This document shows positions 1 to 9,329 of a stretch of DNA of 64,000 bases, in pieces. Numbering within the stretch: position 1 is the stretch's first letter; each line of letters begins with the position of its first letter. Source of the stretch: Rhizobium rhododendri (GTDB lineage Bacteria > Pseudomonadota > Alphaproteobacteria > Rhizobiales > Rhizobiaceae); the NCBI RefSeq assembly GCF_007000325.2, contig NZ_CP117269.1, forward strand, positions 248,001-312,000, given 5' to 3'. The translations under genes and the position numbers were made by a program. Under the pieces are notes generated by a model. The model searched no databases. It was not told the DNA's origin and saw nothing but the letters and a program-made list of their open reading frames with translations.

Positions 1-1478
1 GACGGCACGCGGTCAGCACCGCGATCGGAACCGGCGAATAGCCAGGATTTTCTGCCGCAAGCGACACTGCGCAACGCTCTTTCCGCGGCATTGTTCGTCA
101 TGCAAATTCTACCGCCGTCCACATAGCGGGCGAAGTCGGACCAACGCGAGAGCATGTAATCGATCGGCTGGATCAGGGGGGAGGATCGCGATAGGACAGC
201 ACGTTCGTGTTGCAGCCAATCCTCCATCGCCTCCAGGATAGGCTTGCTCTTCTCCTGTCGCACGTCGAGACGCTCGTCGGCAGTCATACCATTGATCTCG
301 CGCTCGATGGCAAAGAGCGCATCGATGCGTTTGATGGCTTCCAGCGCCACAGGAGAGATTGGCCTGGCCCCTTGGCCCCGGCGCGCACGACGAGAGACGT
401 CAGCGAGTTCGAAGAACTTTCGACGCGCATGGGCGAAGCAGAAGGCTGGTGTCACCGGCATCTGTTTCTTCGTCCGGTCGAACAGTGGATTGAAGCCGTT
501 GTAACAGTCGGCCTGAAGTATCCCGCCAAACTCAGCCAGATGTCTTTGCGGGTGCTCGCCGCGTCGGTTGCTGGTGGCATAAAACACCGCAGCAGGCGGC
601 GCAGGACCAGCAAAAGGTTTGTCGTCCCGAACATAGGTCCAGATCCGCCCTGTCGTGCATTGCCCCTTGGCGAGGATTGGGATCGTCGTATCGTCGCCAT
701 GAAGCCGTTCGGCCTGGAACACATGGGTTTCGATCAAGTCGAATAGCGGCAGGACGACAGCGGTGACATTGCCCACCTGGTCCGCCAGTGTCTGGGTCGA
801 GAGCTCGATACCTTCGCACTTGAAGCGTGTGCTCTCCCGATTGAGTGGAATGTGCTGCCCGAACTTGTCGAACACGATCGTCGCAAGCAGATTTGCGCCG
901 AGGAAGCCGCGTGGCGTCACATGGAATGGAGCCGGCGACTGGCTGATCGCCTCGCAATCCCGGCAGGTAAACTTCGGCCTCACCGTCTCAACCACCTTGA
1001 AGCGGCGCGGGATCTCCTCCAGCGTCTCGGTGATATCCTCCCCAAGCTTTGACAGTCGTTCACCACCGCAATGCCCGCAGCTAGTGGGAGCGTCAATGAC
1101 GATGCGTTCGCGCTCGATATCCTCCGGCCAGGGTTTGCGCACCGGCCTCTTGCGGGTAAAGGCTCGCACCGACGATTGGGCTTTGGCGGCGGCAGCTTCG
1201 GCTGCCACTTCGTCCTCGGTCGCCGCCGTCACCAGCTCCTCGAGCTGCAGCTCCAACTGATCGATCAGACGCGCTGTTCGTTCACGGTTCGGCCCATGCT
1301 TGTCGCGTTCCAGCTTTCCGATCAGCAATTGCAGTTGCGCTATCAGCGCCTCGGTGCTCGACAGTTTCGCTTTCGCGTTGGCTGCTTCGGCCTCGGCTTT
1401 CAGCCGCGCTTCGCGTTCAGCCAGCAGCGCCGCGTGAGCGCTGGCAAGATCTGACGGAAGAGAAATCGGCGGTTCCAT
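1..1478 (-). CDS. tnpC: IS66 transposase TnpC, runs off the left edge
   Basis: This is the DDE transposase of the IS66 element. The minus-strand reading frame is open from the ATG at 1478 to the window edge, about 492 codons, with no stop or frameshift seen. The order matches the family: an N-terminal coiled-coil with many Ala and Glu residues, a zinc-finger-like part with CGHC and CRDC pairs, then the catalytic region including HGDDTTIP, QADCYNGFNP and MTNNAAERALR. It aligns along its whole visible length with the second tnpC at 37192-38835. The last roughly 50 residues expected for the family are outside the window. Confidence 0.9.
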   Translation of the reverse strand, partial: MEPPISLPSDLASAHAALLAEREARLKAEAEAANAKAKLSSTEALIAQLQLLIGKLERDKHGPNRERTARLIDQLELQLEELVTAATEDEVAAEAAAAKAQSSVRAFTRKRPVRKPWPEDIERERIVIDAPTSCGHCGGERLSKLGEDITETLEEIPRRFKVVETVRPKFTCRDCEAISQSPAPFHVTPRGFLGANLLATIVFDKFGQHIPLNRESTRFKCEGIELSTQTLADQVGNVTAVVLPLFDLIETHVFQAERLHGDDTTIPILAKGQCTTGRIWTYVRDDKPFAGPAPPAAVFYATSNRRGEHPQRHLAEFGGILQADCYNGFNPLFDRTKKQMPVTPAFCFAHARRKFFELADVSRRARRGQGARPISPVALEAIKRIDALFAIEREINGMTADERLDVRQEKSKPILEAMEDWLQHERAVLSRSSPLIQPIDYMLSRWSDFARYVDGGRICMTNNAAERALRSVACGRKSWLFAGSDRGADRVP

Positions 1479-1524
1479 GACGCAATTGAATCAGATTTTG
1501 AAGGAATTTCAACAGGAAACACGT

Positions 1525-1875
1525 TCAAACGCGCGTCGGCCGCCAGGTTTCCTGCGGATTGCGCCAGTCAATTCCGGACAGCAAATAGGAGAGCTGCGCT
1601 GTCGAGATTGTTACCGCCCCACCTTCCACGTTTGGCCAAATGAACCGCCCTCGTTCCAGCCGCCGGGTAAACAGGCAGGCGCCCAATCCGTCATGCCAGA
1701 TGATCTTGATCACGTCAGAACGACGACCCCTGAAGCAGAAAAGGTGACCACTCAGCGCGTCATGCTTCAAGATTTCCTGCACTTGAAGGGCCAAAGATGG
1801 AAAGCCGCGCCGCATGTCCGTATAGCCAGTCGCCAGCCAAACCTTCACGGTTGTGCCCATCGGAAACGGGTTCAT
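1525..1875 (-). CDS. tnpB: IS66 accessory protein TnpB
   Basis: A 116-residue protein of the IS66 Orf2 (TnpB) family, the usual length. It starts MNPFPMG and contains the hallmark stretch GHLFCFRGRR followed by IIWHDG and RGRFIWP. It is needed for transposition in IS66 elements, but its biochemical role is not settled. It lies 2 bases downstream of tnpA, so the two are probably translationally linked, and 46 bases upstream of tnpC. It is intact here, unlike the copy at 35449-37144. Confidence 0.92.
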   Translation of the reverse strand: MNPFPMGTTVKVWLATGYTDMRRGFPSLALQVQEILKHDALSGHLFCFRGRRSDVIKIIWHDGLGACLFTRRLERGRFIWPNVEGGAVTISTAQLSYLLSGIDWRNPQETWRPTRV

Positions 1876-1877
1876 AG

Positions 1878-2300
1878 TTAAAGTGTCTCCAAGCCGCGGA
1901 TGATCCGCAACAACGCTTTCACATCGACCGTCTGATCAACGACGACGCGCCGACCGTTTGCGATCACCACCTCCATACGGCTGCTATTCGGCGTCCGGCA
2001 TTCTGTGGGAGCTATCTGCGCAGCATCTTCACCTGGCACGGTGCGTTCCGGAACGACCAGGGCTGGAACAAACCCTTCCGATGAACCATTGCCAAGCCTT
2101 CCTTCCCGCGCCACCTTGCGCCAGCTATTCAACTGAAAGCGGGTGATCCCATGGCGCTGGGCTGTAACCGTCACCTGCCGGGGAGCAGAGAGGCTCTCTG
2201 CTACAATCGCAAGCTTGGCTTCGTCACTGAACCGGCGGCGCCGACCGCTGTCCACAATCTCAAGGCGGCTCACCTGTTTACGGTCTCTGATAATGTCCAT
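1878..2300 (-). CDS. tnpA: IS66 accessory protein TnpA (HTH)
   Basis: A 140-residue protein of the IS3/IS911-like helix-turn-helix type carried by IS66 elements as Orf1. The N-terminal half holds the typical SGRRRRFSDEAKLAIVAE region and the helix-turn-helix around QRHGITRFQLNSWRK. The C-terminal part has the VIANGRRVVVD motif and ends in IRGLETL. It is the first gene of the element and lies about 90 bases inside the terminal repeat. It is similar along its length to TnpA at 35021-35452. Confidence 0.9.
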   Translation of the reverse strand: MDIIRDRKQVSRLEIVDSGRRRRFSDEAKLAIVAESLSAPRQVTVTAQRHGITRFQLNSWRKVAREGRLGNGSSEGFVPALVVPERTVPGEDAAQIAPTECRTPNSSRMEVVIANGRRVVVDQTVDVKALLRIIRGLETL

Positions 2301-2389
2301 GGCTACAACACCGGCTATATTGACGTCGATATAGCCAGTGCTCTTCCATATTCCTCATCCGTACAAGACGGCCTTCCTCGGATGCGTGC

Positions 2390-2914
2390 AAAAGTCGCCT
2401 GACCGCACGGTTTGCAGCATTGCGCATCCGGATCGCCGATGGCACGCCGCAGCGCATCTATGACAAGGGACAGCAGCACATGCCGGGCGAAGCAGCCTGG
2501 CTAGTTGGCGAATGGCGATCAAACGACGAGCGCAAATACTATCTGTCCAACTTGCCGGTCGATGCGACATTGAAAGTGCTGGCGGCCGCGATTAAGGCGA
2601 GATGGGTCTGCGAACAGGCGCATCAGCAGATGAAAGAGGAGCTCGGTCTCGATCACTTCGAGGGCCGATCGTGGCAAGGCCTACATCGGCACGCTCTGAT
2701 GACGATGATCGCTTATGCTTTTCTCCAGCACCAGAGATTGCAAACTGCAAAGCGGGAAAAAAAGAAGCAACAAGTTCGCCGTGGGCCGCCTGAACCGACC
2801 TTGCCAGCCGTCCGTCGAGCCGTGATCAATGCGCTTGCTGTACCAACAGCACAGATCCGATGTCCGCATTGTCAACAGCACTTTCAAAGGAAAAATTCAA
2901 TTCTGCCAAAGTAG
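2390..2914 (+). pseudogene. C-terminal remnant of an IS701-like transposase
   Basis: An open frame begins exactly at the IS66 boundary and runs about 174 codons to a stop at 2912-2914. It contains [22 protein letters not shown] and [16 protein letters not shown], typical of the C-terminal part of IS4/IS701-type DDE transposases, with the late catalytic Glu in [11 protein letters not shown]. The N-terminal half is missing, removed or displaced by the IS66 insertion. It is not the same element as the two IS701 copies at 3049 and 7916, which are only distantly similar. Bases 2915-3044 between this remnant and the next element hold nothing recognisable. Confidence 0.75.
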
Positions 2915-3048
2915 AGCTTCTGTAATGGGCCTTTGTTCGTCAAGTCCCTCAGTACCAAAATCTCGTCACCAGGATCATGCTTCTGTCCGTGGTCAACACG
3001 AAGGCCGCCACCCCATGCCATAAGATCAGAACCGGCAGGTCAATCTAG

Positions 3049-4462
3049 CATTACAGTTGCAGTTTTAGTTTCAAATGAGCGCGTCGTGCGGCAGCTTGAT
3101 GCGCTCGTCTCCAACATGACCATGCGATGATGTGGGCGGGCTTTATACGCCGCTGGGCAAGCTTATTCGCAATGCGTCGGACCTCTTGGATGGACCAGCG
3201 GATCAGATCGTAATGGTCGGCATCCTCGGTCTTTTTTGGGGTGCCGCATTATTGGCGCGATATCGGATCACAGCCATCATTGCGAAGGCGAGCATGACGA
3301 GCGAGACATGGCGATGCCAGCCATGCCACGAGCGGGTCTCGTTATGATCGAGGCCGAGTTCGTTCTTGGCTGTCTCGAAGCTATCTTCGATTGCCCAACG
3401 GTGACCTTCGACGGATACGAGCGTCTGAATGCCTGTTCCGGCCGGGCACCAAGTCGTGAAGAATGCGAGGTCGCCATCGCTGATATTGCGCCGGATCAAC
3501 AAGCCACGCGTCCAAAGCCCGGTTTGCGTATCACTGTATTCGTCGGCATCGATATCGGCCAGTTCGCAGTAGGCCCAGTCATGAAGCCGCGCGCCTTTTG
3601 TGCCATCGCCAGCGGAAAGGCGATGCCATGCAGCCGGATCGAGATCACGGGCAATCTCAAGAGCGGTTCCTGCGACGAAAGGCTTACCAGACCAAGCGCC
3701 AAAATGATGGTCGGATTTAACCCCAAGAACGTAACCTTTGCAGGCTCGGCGCAGCGCTCCTTCGACGTCTCCGACGCCATACACCGCATCTGCTGCCACC
3801 CATGAAAACGGCACTTTGGCTGTCAGCGCCCGCCGAATCATATCGACAGCGAGGGCAGGCTTGGTAGCGAAGGCTACAGCTTCAGGAACATGAGCGGCGG
3901 CAAGCCTTGCCGGATCGCTGGTCCAACTCTTTGGCAAGTACAAGGCTCGATCGATAAAGGCATGACCACGATCGGAAACATAGGCGGTGAACACACCGAT
4001 TTGGCAGTTCGTTACCTTGCCCGCTGACCCTGTATATTGACGTGAAACACCGCAAGATGTCTTGCCCTGCTTGAGGAAGCCGGTCTCATCAATGACCAGG
4101 ACCGCATCATCTGTGGCAAGGTGCTCCACAACATACTCGCGCACAATGTCGCGAAGTCCGTCTGCGTCCCAGCGTCCACGACCCAAGATGGCTTGCTGTC
4201 GCCACGGACCAGGATCGCCAGCCGCCTCAGCGCGCATCCAACCTGTCTTACGGCGCTCATCACCTAACAAGCCGTCCAGGAAAAGGTTCGCAGATGCTGC
4301 AACGCGCTCCTGCGTAAACAATCCGCGCATACGCGCCTTAACTTCACGCAGCGACGATGCCCAAAGTTCCAACGTTGTCTCGATCGATGCACCCATCATC
4401 CATGACCTCCGAATCATGGAGGCCTATAGATTCAGAACTTGTAAAAATACGCAACTGTAATG
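3049..4462 (-). mobile_element. IS701-family element, copy 1
   Basis: A 1,414-base element with terminal inverted repeats CATTACAGTTGC at both ends and CTAG on each side. IS701-family elements are known to make 4-base YTAR-type duplications, which fits. It is the inverted twin of the copy at 7916-9329. In the parts compared by eye the only difference noticed is a single base in the short hairpin CCTCC-ATGATTC-GGAGG just upstream of the transposase start (ATA replaces ATG in the other copy). Confidence 0.85.
3203..4399 (-). CDS. IS701-family transposase, copy 1
   Basis: A 398-residue DDE transposase. The Asp and Glu regions are visible in VLVIDETGFLKQGK, WVAADAVYGVG and WAIEDSFETAKNELGLDHNETRSW. 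The start at 4399 (MMGAS) is preferred because GGAGG lies 6-10 bases upstream; an ATG six codons earlier falls inside the ribosome-binding-site hairpin. The frame ends early, just after a CCCCAAAAAAG run. In the -1 frame the sequence continues to a stop at 3051 with LIRWSIQEVRRIANKLAQRR and IIAWSCWRRAHQ, which match the normal C-terminus of this family. The full protein therefore needs a frameshift. Confidence 0.88.
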   Translation of the reverse strand: MMGASIETTLELWASSLREVKARMRGLFTQERVAASANLFLDGLLGDERRKTGWMRAEAAGDPGPWRQQAILGRGRWDADGLRDIVREYVVEHLATDDAVLVIDETGFLKQGKTSCGVSRQYTGSAGKVTNCQIGVFTAYVSDRGHAFIDRALYLPKSWTSDPARLAAAHVPEAVAFATKPALAVDMIRRALTAKVPFSWVAADAVYGVGDVEGALRRACKGYVLGVKSDHHFGAWSGKPFVAGTALEIARDLDPAAWHRLSAGDGTKGARLHDWAYCELADIDADEYSDTQTGLWTRGLLIRRNISDGDLAFFTTWCPAGTGIQTLVSVEGHRWAIEDSFETAKNELGLDHNETRSWHGWHRHVSLVMLAFAMMAVIRYRANNAAPQKRPRMPTITI

Positions 4463-5265
4463 CTAGGCTCAGGACCTATTAAATAGCTTGCGGGGTTTCC
4501 TCGGTTCTGGTTCACTGGGATCGAACGGAGGGACCGCCATGAGTGATTTGATGTTTTTGTCAGACGCGCAAATGCGCCGTATCGAGCCTTATTTTCCGCT
4601 ATCGCATGGCGTTCCGCGCGTGGATGACAGGCGTGTCTTGAGCGGCATCATCTTCGTTCTGCGCAATGGGTTGCGATGGCGTGACGCTCCCAAAGAGTAT
4701 GGGCCGCACAAGACGATCTACAACCGCTTCATCCGGTGGAGCAGGCTCGGGGTGTTCAATCGCATACTGGCCGAACTGACAGCAAAGCGGGGCAAGCCTG
4801 AGCAATTGATGATCGACGCGACCCATTTGAAAGCCCATCGCACCGCAGCCAGCCTGCTAAAAAAGGGGATGTTCCCCGACGTATCGGACGCACCAAAGGC
4901 GGGTTGAACTCCAAGCTGCATGCTGTTTGCGATGGTCACGGTCGGCCACTGATCCTGCTCTTGAGCGAAGGGCAGATGAGCGACTACAAAGGTGCCGCGC
5001 GGATGCTGCATGCTTTTCCCAAGGCAAAGACGCTTCTTGCCGACAAGGGATATGACGCCGACTGGTTTCGAGACGCCTTGGCGCAACGCAAGATAACGGC
5101 CTGCATTCCATCACGGGCAAACCGCAAGGTGCCGATCCCGCACGATCCAGCGCTCTACAAAAAGCGGCACAAGATCGAAAACATGTTCGGCAGGCTCAAG
5201 GACTGGAGGCGAATTCACACCCGATACGACCGTTGCGCTCACACCTTCTTCTCAAGCATGCGGGT

Positions 5266-5352
5266 TTCACAAAGTCCCGGACAAAGATTTCAGTAAGTCG
5301 CGGACACCGAATTCAGAAAGTTCGGGACAGCAAATTCAGTAAGTCGCGGACA
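5266..5352 (+). repeat. Four direct repeats at the IS21 left end
   Basis: Four 18-base units at 5266, 5289, 5312 and 5335, spaced by exactly 23 bases. Their sequences are variants of TTCAGTAAGTCGCGGACA. Repeated terminal motifs in IS21 elements are binding sites for the IstA transposase, which is the likely role here. Confidence 0.85.
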
Positions 5353-5429
5353 GAAGCGACAGCGGATTTAGATCGAATTTCGTGAGCGCCGATCTGGCAA
5401 TTTGTTCTCGTGTTTTAAGCGAGGATCTA

Positions 5430-6983
5430 ATGCCTAGACGGAAGCAAGCGAGACATACTGATGTGAAAGACATTCGATCGATACTGCGGCTGACGTTCGA
5501 GCAGGAATTGTCGATACGCGCCGTTTCTGAGCGGCTGAAGATGAGCAAGACGTCGGTCTCAACGTATCTGCTGCGGGCGCGGGAGGCGGGGCTTGCAGCA
5601 TGGCCACTTCCACCCGGTCTGGATGATGACGAGCTCCTGGAGCAGCGACTATTCCGGCGGATGGGGCGACCTCCTCGAGACAGCGAGGAACCGAACTGGC
5701 CGAAAGTGGCCAGCGAGTTGAAACGCAAAGGCGTGACGCTCAACCTGCTATGGCAGGAATACCGGGAGGTCCATCCGGATGGATACGGCTACACCTGGTT
5801 CTGCTGTCGATTTGCTGATTATGAGAGCCGCGCCAAACCCACCTATCGCAGTCGTCATGTGGCTGGTGTCGCGATGGAATGCGACTATGCCGGCCATACG
5901 ATCCCGATCATCGATCCGTCTTCTGGCGAGATCCGGGCAGCACAGATTTATGTGGCCGTGCTGAGTGCATCGCAATTGGTGTTCTCCTATGCCAGCTTCA
6001 GTCAGAAGCTGCCGGATTGGATCGAGGCGAACCAGCGAGCCTTCAGTTACTTCGGTGGGGTGACGAAGACAACGATCTGCGACAACCTCAAATCCGCGAT
6101 TGCCAAGGCTCTCTGGTTCGAACCGACGTTGAACGCGACATTTGCTGCCTTCGCCGAACACTACGATACGACCGTATTGCCAGCACGGCCGCGGCGTCCT
6201 CGGGATAAACCATCCGCGGAGGGATCGGTTTTAATCGTCGAGAGGTGGGTTCTGGCCAGACTTCGAAACGACCGTTTCTTCAGCCTTGTCGATCTCAATA
6301 TCCGCATCAGCGCTCTGATCGAGGACCTTAACACCCGTACGATGCGTCGGTATGGAAAATCCCGGCGAGCCCTGTTCGATGAGGTCGAGCGCTCCCAGCT
6401 CAAGCCACTGCCGCCAACGCCGTTTGAATACGCGGAATGGAAGGTCGCCAAGGTTCATCCCGATTACCATGTCGACGTCGACAAGACGTTCTATTCCGTG
6501 CCGCACGGTCTGATCGGCAGGAAGGTCGATATCAGGCTGACGTATCGAGCGGTCGAGATCTTCTTTGACCACAAGCGGGTCGCCAGCCACATCCGAAGCT
6601 CCCAGCGTTCCGGCCATATCACTGTCAATGAGCATATGCCGAAAGCTCACCAGCGCTATGCAAACACGACGCCTCACACGTTGCGCAAGGAAGCGGCGAA
6701 GGTTGGGGCCAATACTGCGATATTTATCGAGCGTCTGCTTAGCGATCGGCCGCACCCGGAGCAAGGCTACAGATCCGCTCAGGGCATTCTCTCCCTGGCG
6801 CGTCGTTACGAAACCGATCGGCTGGAATTGGCCTGTGGGCGTGCGTTGGTCATCAATGCGCTGACCTATTCGTCTGTCGCCAACATTCTCAGATCTGGTC
6901 TCGATCAGGCTCCTGCCGCAAGCGAGACCGTGAAGCCGGCACCGCCGCACGGCAATATCCGCGGCAAAACCTACTACCAATGA
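5430..6983 (+). CDS. istA: IS21 transposase IstA
   Basis: A 517-residue transposase starting [21 protein letters not shown]; the start is chosen because GCGAGGA lies just upstream and the N-terminal helix-turn-helix of IS21 proteins begins here ([19 protein letters not shown]). The DDE integrase core is visible from about residue 110, with [18 protein letters not shown] and the downstream Glu in PSAEGSV. The C-terminal region has [14 protein letters not shown], a common IstA feature. The end overlaps the region just before istB, as is typical of this element family. Confidence 0.92.
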   Translation: MPRRKQARHTDVKDIRSILRLTFEQELSIRAVSERLKMSKTSVSTYLLRAREAGLAAWPLPPGLDDDELLEQRLFRRMGRPPRDSEEPNWPKVASELKRKGVTLNLLWQEYREVHPDGYGYTWFCCRFADYESRAKPTYRSRHVAGVAMECDYAGHTIPIIDPSSGEIRAAQIYVAVLSASQLVFSYASFSQKLPDWIEANQRAFSYFGGVTKTTICDNLKSAIAKALWFEPTLNATFAAFAEHYDTTVLPARPRRPRDKPSAEGSVLIVERWVLARLRNDRFFSLVDLNIRISALIEDLNTRTMRRYGKSRRALFDEVERSQLKPLPPTPFEYAEWKVAKVHPDYHVDVDKTFYSVPHGLIGRKVDIRLTYRAVEIFFDHKRVASHIRSSQRSGHITVNEHMPKAHQRYANTTPHTLRKEAAKVGANTAIFIERLLSDRPHPEQGYRSAQGILSLARRYETDRLELACGRALVINALTYSSVANILRSGLDQAPAASETVKPAPPHGNIRGKTYYQ

Positions 6984-6994
6984 AAGGACATCTA

Positions 6995-7771
6995 ATGCTG
7001 ACACATCCAACACTGGACCAGATGAGTGCGCTTGGTCTTGCCGGAATGGCAACCGCCTATCGCGAACTTATCGAGCAAGTTCATGGAAATGATCTTAGCT
7101 TTGACGAACGGCTTGGCCTGATGCTCGACCGCGAGATCGCACTACGAACCGACCGACGGCTGACCAATCGGCTCGCCACAGCAAAGCTTCGATTTGCCAA
7201 TGCCTCGATCGAAGACATCGATTTTAGATCTCACCGCGGCCTTGATCGTCGCAATGTCTTGTCCTTGGCGCAGGGCGCATGGCTGAAGGCAAACGAGAAC
7301 CTGATCCTGACAGGCCAAACGGGCACTGGAAAAACTTGGATCGCCTGCGCCTTTGCGAGACAGGCGGCCCGCCTCGACTACTCTGTCCTCTACGTTCGTA
7401 TGCCGCGGCTCTTCGAGGATCTCGCACTTGCCAGGCTCGATGGACGCTTTCCGCGCCTCATCGACAAGCTGGCACGTGTTCAGTTGCTGGTGTTGGATGA
7501 CTGGGGAACCCATACCCTGAATGACCGACAGCGCCTCGATTTGCTCGAAATCTTCGAGGAGCGATATCGAAGGAAATCGACCCTGATCACAGCTCAGCTT
7601 CCGGTGGCCGCCTGGCACGAAATGATTGGAGAAGCCACTTTGGCCGATGCGATTTTGGATCGCATTGTTCACAACGCCCACCGCATCACTCTCGAAGGCG
7701 ACAGCATGCGCAAACGAAAAACGCCGGCGCTCTTGACCGGCGACGAAATAACCGAACACAATCACGCGTAA
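6995..7771 (+). CDS. istB: IS21 helper ATPase IstB
   Basis: A 258-residue AAA+ ATPase of the IstB/DnaC-like family that assists IstA in target selection and strand transfer. The Walker A motif is GQTGTGKT near residue 105, and Walker B is LLVLDDWG. The preferred start is ATG 6995, which has AAAGGA at a good distance; an ATG at 6980 overlaps the istA stop. The length is normal for the family and no lesion was seen. Confidence 0.92.
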   Translation: MLTHPTLDQMSALGLAGMATAYRELIEQVHGNDLSFDERLGLMLDREIALRTDRRLTNRLATAKLRFANASIEDIDFRSHRGLDRRNVLSLAQGAWLKANENLILTGQTGTGKTWIACAFARQAARLDYSVLYVRMPRLFEDLALARLDGRFPRLIDKLARVQLLVLDDWGTHTLNDRQRLDLLEIFEERYRRKSTLITAQLPVAAWHEMIGEATLADAILDRIVHNAHRITLEGDSMRKRKTPALLTGDEITEHNHA

Positions 7772-7806
7772 CAGCAACAAGGCAACCGGGATTCGATCGC
7801 ATCCGT

Positions 7807-7847
7807 TGTCCGCGACTTGCTGAAACCGCTGTCCCGATTTAGCGAAA
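7807..7847 (-). repeat. Two terminal repeats at the IS21 right end
   Basis: Two inverted copies of the left-end 18-base motif, at 7807-7824 and 7830-7847, again 23 bases apart. The left end has four units and the right end two, the asymmetric arrangement often seen in IS21 elements. Confidence 0.8.
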
Positions 7848-7915
7848 TCCGCACAAGCATATGCATCGCGGCCGCCGTTATCTTCTGGCTCTGATTTAAC
7901 GAGTCCTGAGCCTAG

Positions 7916-9329
7916 CATTACAGTTGCGTATTTTTACAAGTTCTGAATCTATAGGCCTCCATAATTCGGAGGTCATGGATGATGGGTGCATCGATCGAGA
8001 CAACGTTGGAACTTTGGGCATCGTCGCTGCGTGAAGTTAAGGCGCGTATGCGCGGATTGTTTACGCAGGAGCGCGTTGCAGCATCTGCGAACCTTTTCCT
8101 GGACGGCTTGTTAGGTGATGAGCGCCGTAAGACAGGTTGGATGCGCGCTGAGGCGGCTGGCGATCCTGGTCCGTGGCGACAGCAAGCCATCTTGGGTCGT
8201 GGACGCTGGGACGCAGACGGACTTCGCGACATTGTGCGCGAGTATGTTGTGGAGCACCTTGCCACAGATGATGCGGTCCTGGTCATTGATGAGACCGGCT
8301 TCCTCAAGCAGGGCAAGACATCTTGCGGTGTTTCACGTCAATATACAGGGTCAGCGGGCAAGGTAACGAACTGCCAAATCGGTGTGTTCACCGCCTATGT
8401 TTCCGATCGTGGTCATGCCTTTATCGATCGAGCCTTGTACTTGCCAAAGAGTTGGACCAGCGATCCGGCAAGGCTTGCCGCCGCTCATGTTCCTGAAGCT
8501 GTAGCCTTCGCTACCAAGCCTGCCCTCGCTGTCGATATGATTCGGCGGGCGCTGACAGCCAAAGTGCCGTTTTCATGGGTGGCAGCAGATGCGGTGTATG
8601 GCGTCGGAGACGTCGAAGGAGCGCTGCGCCGAGCCTGCAAAGGTTACGTTCTTGGGGTTAAATCCGACCATCATTTTGGCGCTTGGTCTGGTAAGCCTTT
8701 CGTCGCAGGAACCGCTCTTGAGATTGCCCGTGATCTCGATCCGGCTGCATGGCATCGCCTTTCCGCTGGCGATGGCACAAAAGGCGCGCGGCTTCATGAC
8801 TGGGCCTACTGCGAACTGGCCGATATCGATGCCGACGAATACAGTGATACGCAAACCGGGCTTTGGACGCGTGGCTTGTTGATCCGGCGCAATATCAGCG
8901 ATGGCGACCTCGCATTCTTCACGACTTGGTGCCCGGCCGGAACAGGCATTCAGACGCTCGTATCCGTCGAAGGTCACCGTTGGGCAATCGAAGATAGCTT
9001 CGAGACAGCCAAGAACGAACTCGGCCTCGATCATAACGAGACCCGCTCGTGGCATGGCTGGCATCGCCATGTCTCGCTCGTCATGCTCGCCTTCGCAATG
9101 ATGGCTGTGATCCGATATCGCGCCAATAATGCGGCACCCCAAAAAAGACCGAGGATGCCGACCATTACGATCTGATCCGCTGGTCCATCCAAGAGGTCCG
9201 ACGCATTGCGAATAAGCTTGCCCAGCGGCGTATAAAGCCCGCCCACATCATCGCATGGTCATGTTGGAGACGAGCGCATCAAGCTGCCGCACGACGCGCT
9301 CATTTGAAACTAAAACTGCAACTGTAATG
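7916..9329 (+). mobile_element. IS701-family element, copy 2
   Basis: A 1,414-base element with CATTACAGTTGC inverted ends and CTAG at 7912-7915 and 9330-9333. It is the inverted, nearly identical partner of the copy at 3049-4462. The right side abuts a short interrupted reading frame and the upstream region of the cytokinin cluster, so this element defines the left edge of that cluster. Its arrival could have truncated the neighbouring gene at 9334. Confidence 0.85.
7979..9175 (+). CDS. IS701-family transposase, copy 2
   Basis: A 398-residue DDE transposase identical, as far as compared, to the product at 3203-4399. It starts MMGASIETTLELW after GGAGG. The same CCCCAAAAAAG run precedes the early stop, and the family's usual C-terminus continues in the -1 frame to a stop at 9325-9327. 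Because both copies carry the same shift, either slippage on six A residues makes the full protein, or an already shifted element was duplicated. Confidence 0.88.
   Translation: MMGASIETTLELWASSLREVKARMRGLFTQERVAASANLFLDGLLGDERRKTGWMRAEAAGDPGPWRQQAILGRGRWDADGLRDIVREYVVEHLATDDAVLVIDETGFLKQGKTSCGVSRQYTGSAGKVTNCQIGVFTAYVSDRGHAFIDRALYLPKSWTSDPARLAAAHVPEAVAFATKPALAVDMIRRALTAKVPFSWVAADAVYGVGDVEGALRRACKGYVLGVKSDHHFGAWSGKPFVAGTALEIARDLDPAAWHRLSAGDGTKGARLHDWAYCELADIDADEYSDTQTGLWTRGLLIRRNISDGDLAFFTTWCPAGTGIQTLVSVEGHRWAIEDSFETAKNELGLDHNETRSWHGWHRHVSLVMLAFAMMAVIRYRANNAAPQKRPRMPTITI

Larger units (their letters stand above)
1..2389 (-). mobile_element. IS66-family element, left part outside window
   Basis: Three genes in the order tnpA, tnpB, tnpC read leftwards, the standard IS66 arrangement. 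The tnpA-side end lies at about 2389: read on the minus strand it starts GCACGCATCCGAGG, closely matching the end of the second IS66 element at 34934 (GTACGCATCCGAG). The other end is outside the window, so the flanking duplication cannot be checked. The element lies directly against a truncated IS701-like gene at 2390, which implies that it inserted into that element. The two IS66 elements are related but clearly diverged in protein sequence, so they are different IS66 types or lineages. Confidence 0.85.
5259..7853 (+). mobile_element. IS21-family element
   Basis: A 2,595-base element starting TGCGGGTTTC and ending GAAATCCGCA, the TG...CA termini usual for IS21. The target duplication CAAGCA is present at 5253-5258 and 7854-7859. 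It carries overlapping istA and istB and internal terminal repeats at both ends. It is inserted in orfB of the surrounding IS5-family element. Both genes look intact, so it may still be active. Confidence 0.92.
4539..7894 (+). pseudogene. IS5-family transposase OrfAB, interrupted by IS21
   Basis: OrfA (4539-4907) begins MSDLMFLSDAQMRRIEPYFP after a CGGAGGGA ribosome-binding site. OrfB continues from about 4904 with LNSKLHAVCDGHGRP, LLADKGYDADWFR and KKRHKIENMFGRLKDWRR, the catalytic core of the IS427 group. The two frames join by -1 slippage at A_AAA_AAG (4859-4865), in correct phase, giving LLKKGDVPRRIGRTKGG. OrfB is broken at 5258 by the IS21 insertion; its tail ICIAAAVIFWL and stop are found at 7860-7894. 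The gene is inactive in this state. Confidence 0.82.
4467..7911 (+). mobile_element. IS5-family (IS427-like) element split by IS21
   Basis: The outer ends are similar inverted sequences: GCTCAGGACCTATTAAAT at the left and GCTCAGGACTCGTTAAAT at the right when read inwards, with CTAG outside each. Removing the IS21 insertion and its 6-base duplication leaves about 844 bases, the normal size for this IS5 subgroup. The exact end could shift by a base or two because the G next to CTAG is ambiguous. It must predate the IS21 insertion inside it. Confidence 0.8.

Noticed and set aside
3045..3065. IS701 terminal repeat resembling a vir box (TGCAACTGTAAT)
   Set aside because: It is the inverted repeat of the element and occurs at all its ends; the resemblance is by chance.
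3236..3805. Open frames opposite the IS701 transposase (189 codons and others)
   Set aside because: They are antisense shadows, repeated identically opposite copy 2, and have no family resemblance.
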